Shown piece after piece: positions 62,235 to 64,000 of a stretch of DNA of 64,000 nt. Origin of the DNA: Toxotes chatareus (lineage: Eukaryota; Chordata; Actinopteri; Toxotidae); contig CM028892.1 of NCBI GenBank assembly GCA_016801885.1, forward strand, positions 10,300,114 to 10,364,113, written 5' to 3'. The translations under genes and the position numbers were made by a program. The notes beneath the pieces are model-generated. The model was not told where the DNA came from and did no database searches. It saw nothing but the letters and a program-made list of their open reading frames with translations. The first letter of the stretch is position 1. Every line of letters starts with the position of its first letter.

Positions 62235-63300
62235 TCACAGCACTGTACAGGCCCCGGAGCGAGGCCCTCTGGTCCCAGAGGACAGAGATTTCTGCTGTGC
62301 TCTGCCCCTGTTTGTCTCTGGGTTGCTGCTCACGGCACTGAGTGGGGGCGGAGGCTCTCCCTGGATGGCTGCATCCCCGCCGACAGAGCCCTCCGCTGGG
62401 GTTTGGTCCCTGTCGCTGGCCTGCTTCGACCTGGAGAGGGACAGCCTTCTGAAGAGTGAGGGCTGAGAGGAGGACAGAGGAGAGACAGGTATTGGAAGAC
62501 ATTCATTTAAACAGCTTTCTGGTGGGTTCATGTTGTGATGTTACAGAGGACAGTGCAGTGTGGACACCTTCCCTCCTCTTATTCACCTGTGTGAGTCGTC
62601 CCACAGAGACGCAGAGTAGGACCCTTGTTTGTCTCCTACACTGTGACCTTACGTACGAACAGTGAGGCTGTCTGAATCGTGTGCACGCTGGACTGTGAGT
62701 GAACGGTGCCACAGAAGCTGTTCTACCTTTCTGCTGGAGCCTGATTGGCTCTTTGAGTTGCTGTCTGCCGTCCCATTGGCTGATTTGGTGCTGTCACCTG
62801 TCCCTCCCTCAGCAGTGGTGTCAGGCTGCTCTGTGATTTCAGCTGCTGTGGAGATCAGACACTTTTCAGAACCACAAAACGAATCAGACTTAATGAGGTG
62901 ATGACGCCTCAACCCAACCACAGCCTGTGATCTCCTCTAAAACCACGGAGGGCGGAGCTCCTGGAACCAGACCCCGCCTCCCTACAGACCTGGTTGTAAA
63001 TGTCAGTCACCTTTCTGCTCTCCGTCGGGCTCAGGTCCTGCTTCCACCTCTTCAGGCTTCTGGAAAGATCAGATGTTACACGTCAGATCAAACAGGAAAC
63101 AGGAACGATCGCCACACATTTACAGCAGCTCTGTAACCTACAGGACTCTGGGTCTCTGCTGCGGATTTCTCTGTCCTGTCCTTCAAACTCTGAGAGGACG
63201 TATCATTCTCCTCCTCTTCATCATCAGCGTGGTCGTCTTCCTCTTTCTCCTCCTCCTCCTCTCCTTTGCTCCACGTTTGAGCAAATCCTTTAGTCAAATC
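62235..63300 (-). CDS. rpgr: Probable RPGR C-terminal exons (constitutive isoform with CaaX box); 5' part outside window
   Basis: Four minus-strand exons join in phase: 63300-63142 (DLTKGFAQTWSKGEEEEEK and more acidic sequence), 63059-63011 (KPEEVEAGPEPDGEQ), 62845-62727 (AAEITEQPDTTAEGG to SSRK) and 62462-62235 (PSLFRRLSLSRSKQ to the stop). The protein ends in CTVL, a CaaX box with Leu last, so geranylgeranylation is expected. The constitutive isoform of RPGR, a ciliary GTPase regulator, ends in a very similar prenylation motif and has Glu-rich exons before it. RPGR is near CYBB-DYNLT3 in human. The RCC1 propeller would lie beyond 64000. Identification rests on tail, composition and synteny rather than on a domain. 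Confidence 0.65.
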
Positions 63301-64000
63301 CTAACAAACGAGAGGGAATTAAAGACCTGAAGGACACGTCATCATCTGAGGACAGGACCGACAGCTCGCTGCAGACAGTGTCTAAAAGACAGGATCAAGC
63401 TCCTCCTGCCTGCAGCAGGGAATGATGGGAAGGGATGATTAACACAGAGACAGTGACAGGACAGGAAGAAGAAAACAAGCCCCACCTGCTCCTGAAAGCG
63501 GCCAATCAAACACTCAGCGAACCGAATGAGACGAGCGTCAAACAGCAGAGTTTACGGACATTTGCTGAAAAGATCCACAGAAAAGTTCTGACCACAGATT
63601 TTCTCTTTTTTCTTCATCCTCACACACGTGAGAGGATGAAGAAAAATGTTTCAGCCTCTGAAACTTTGAATGAAAACAAAAAAACAACACAAACCAAAGG
63701 AAACACATGTTTATTACAAACGAGAAATGAATGAAAAGAAATAGGTCAGTGGTTCATTCAGTCAGAGATTAAGGCACCGAGTCTGAATGTTAGAGGACTG
63801 AGGACTGAGTGGGTGGGGTGCTGCTCTTCGCTGAAGCAGAGGAAGAAGGAAAAAGCTGCCAAAAAAACAACAACAAGTAAACAAAGAAACACACAACAAA
63901 TCTGCTGATTTCAGAGCCAGAGGGCGGACGAACAGAGGCAGGTCTGAGAGAAAAAGCTTGATAAGCAACTAAAAACTGCTCTGACTGAAAGACTCGGTGC
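63301..64000. other. Presumed rpgr intron at window edge
   Basis: No exon recognised in the last 700 bases. Two reverse-complementary TCTTCATCCTCACA / GAGGATGAAGA segments near 63613-63643 form a short hairpin. Confidence 0.4.

Overview
This window looks like nuclear DNA of a bony fish, probably a percomorph teleost. It has compact multi-exon genes with GT-AG introns, abundant (CA)n/(GT)n microsatellites, vertebrate polyadenylation signals, and proteins that match vertebrate families residue by residue. There are no prokaryotic operons, CRISPR arrays, tRNA or rRNA genes. Gene symbols come from recalled family sequences and motifs, not from database searches. Exon borders were set by matching splice sites, reading phase and homology; the summed exon lengths of all eight complete gene models are divisible by three.

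Layout from left to right: (1) the 3' part of soluble epoxide hydrolase ephx2 (+, 1-2231); (2) a small LRAT/PLAAT-fold gene on the minus strand (3484-4986) whose catalytic Cys is replaced by Ser; (3) about 3 kb without a gene; (4) the zinc-finger gene znf513 (-, 8063-13492) with its upstream promoter; (5) an Ermin-like gene (-, 14857-17161) encoding a long acidic segment and an ERM-type actin-binding tail; (6) styxl2/dusp27 (-, 18232-23757), a pseudophosphatase; (7) a class I cytokine receptor, best read as prolactin receptor (-, coding 27767-37536, with a 2.2-kb 3' UTR and a probable non-coding first exon near 47.1 kb); (8) an accessory stretch (47.5-51.7 kb) with a frameshifted coiled-coil remnant and an unassigned ORF; (9) cybb/NOX2, the phagocyte NADPH oxidase subunit (+, 51765-57862); (10) dynlt3, a dynein light chain (-, 59936-60960); (11) the 3' end of a gene ending in a CaaX box, probably rpgr (-, 62235-63300).

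The genes do not form one pathway. The order cybb-dynlt3-rpgr matches human Xp11.4-p21 and marks an old syntenic block, here beside prlr, styxl2, ermn-like, znf513 and ephx2. cybb and dynlt3 converge, as do ephx2 and the PLAAT-like gene. No clear new multi-gene system was found. The most interesting signals are the Cys-to-Ser PLAAT-like protein, a fish Ermin-like gene, a long imperfect hairpin in the presumed cybb 3' UTR, repeated use of (TG)n tracts directly before 3' splice sites, a 43-unit two-variant hexamer array in a prlr intron, and the disrupted coiled-coil gene near 48.4 kb.
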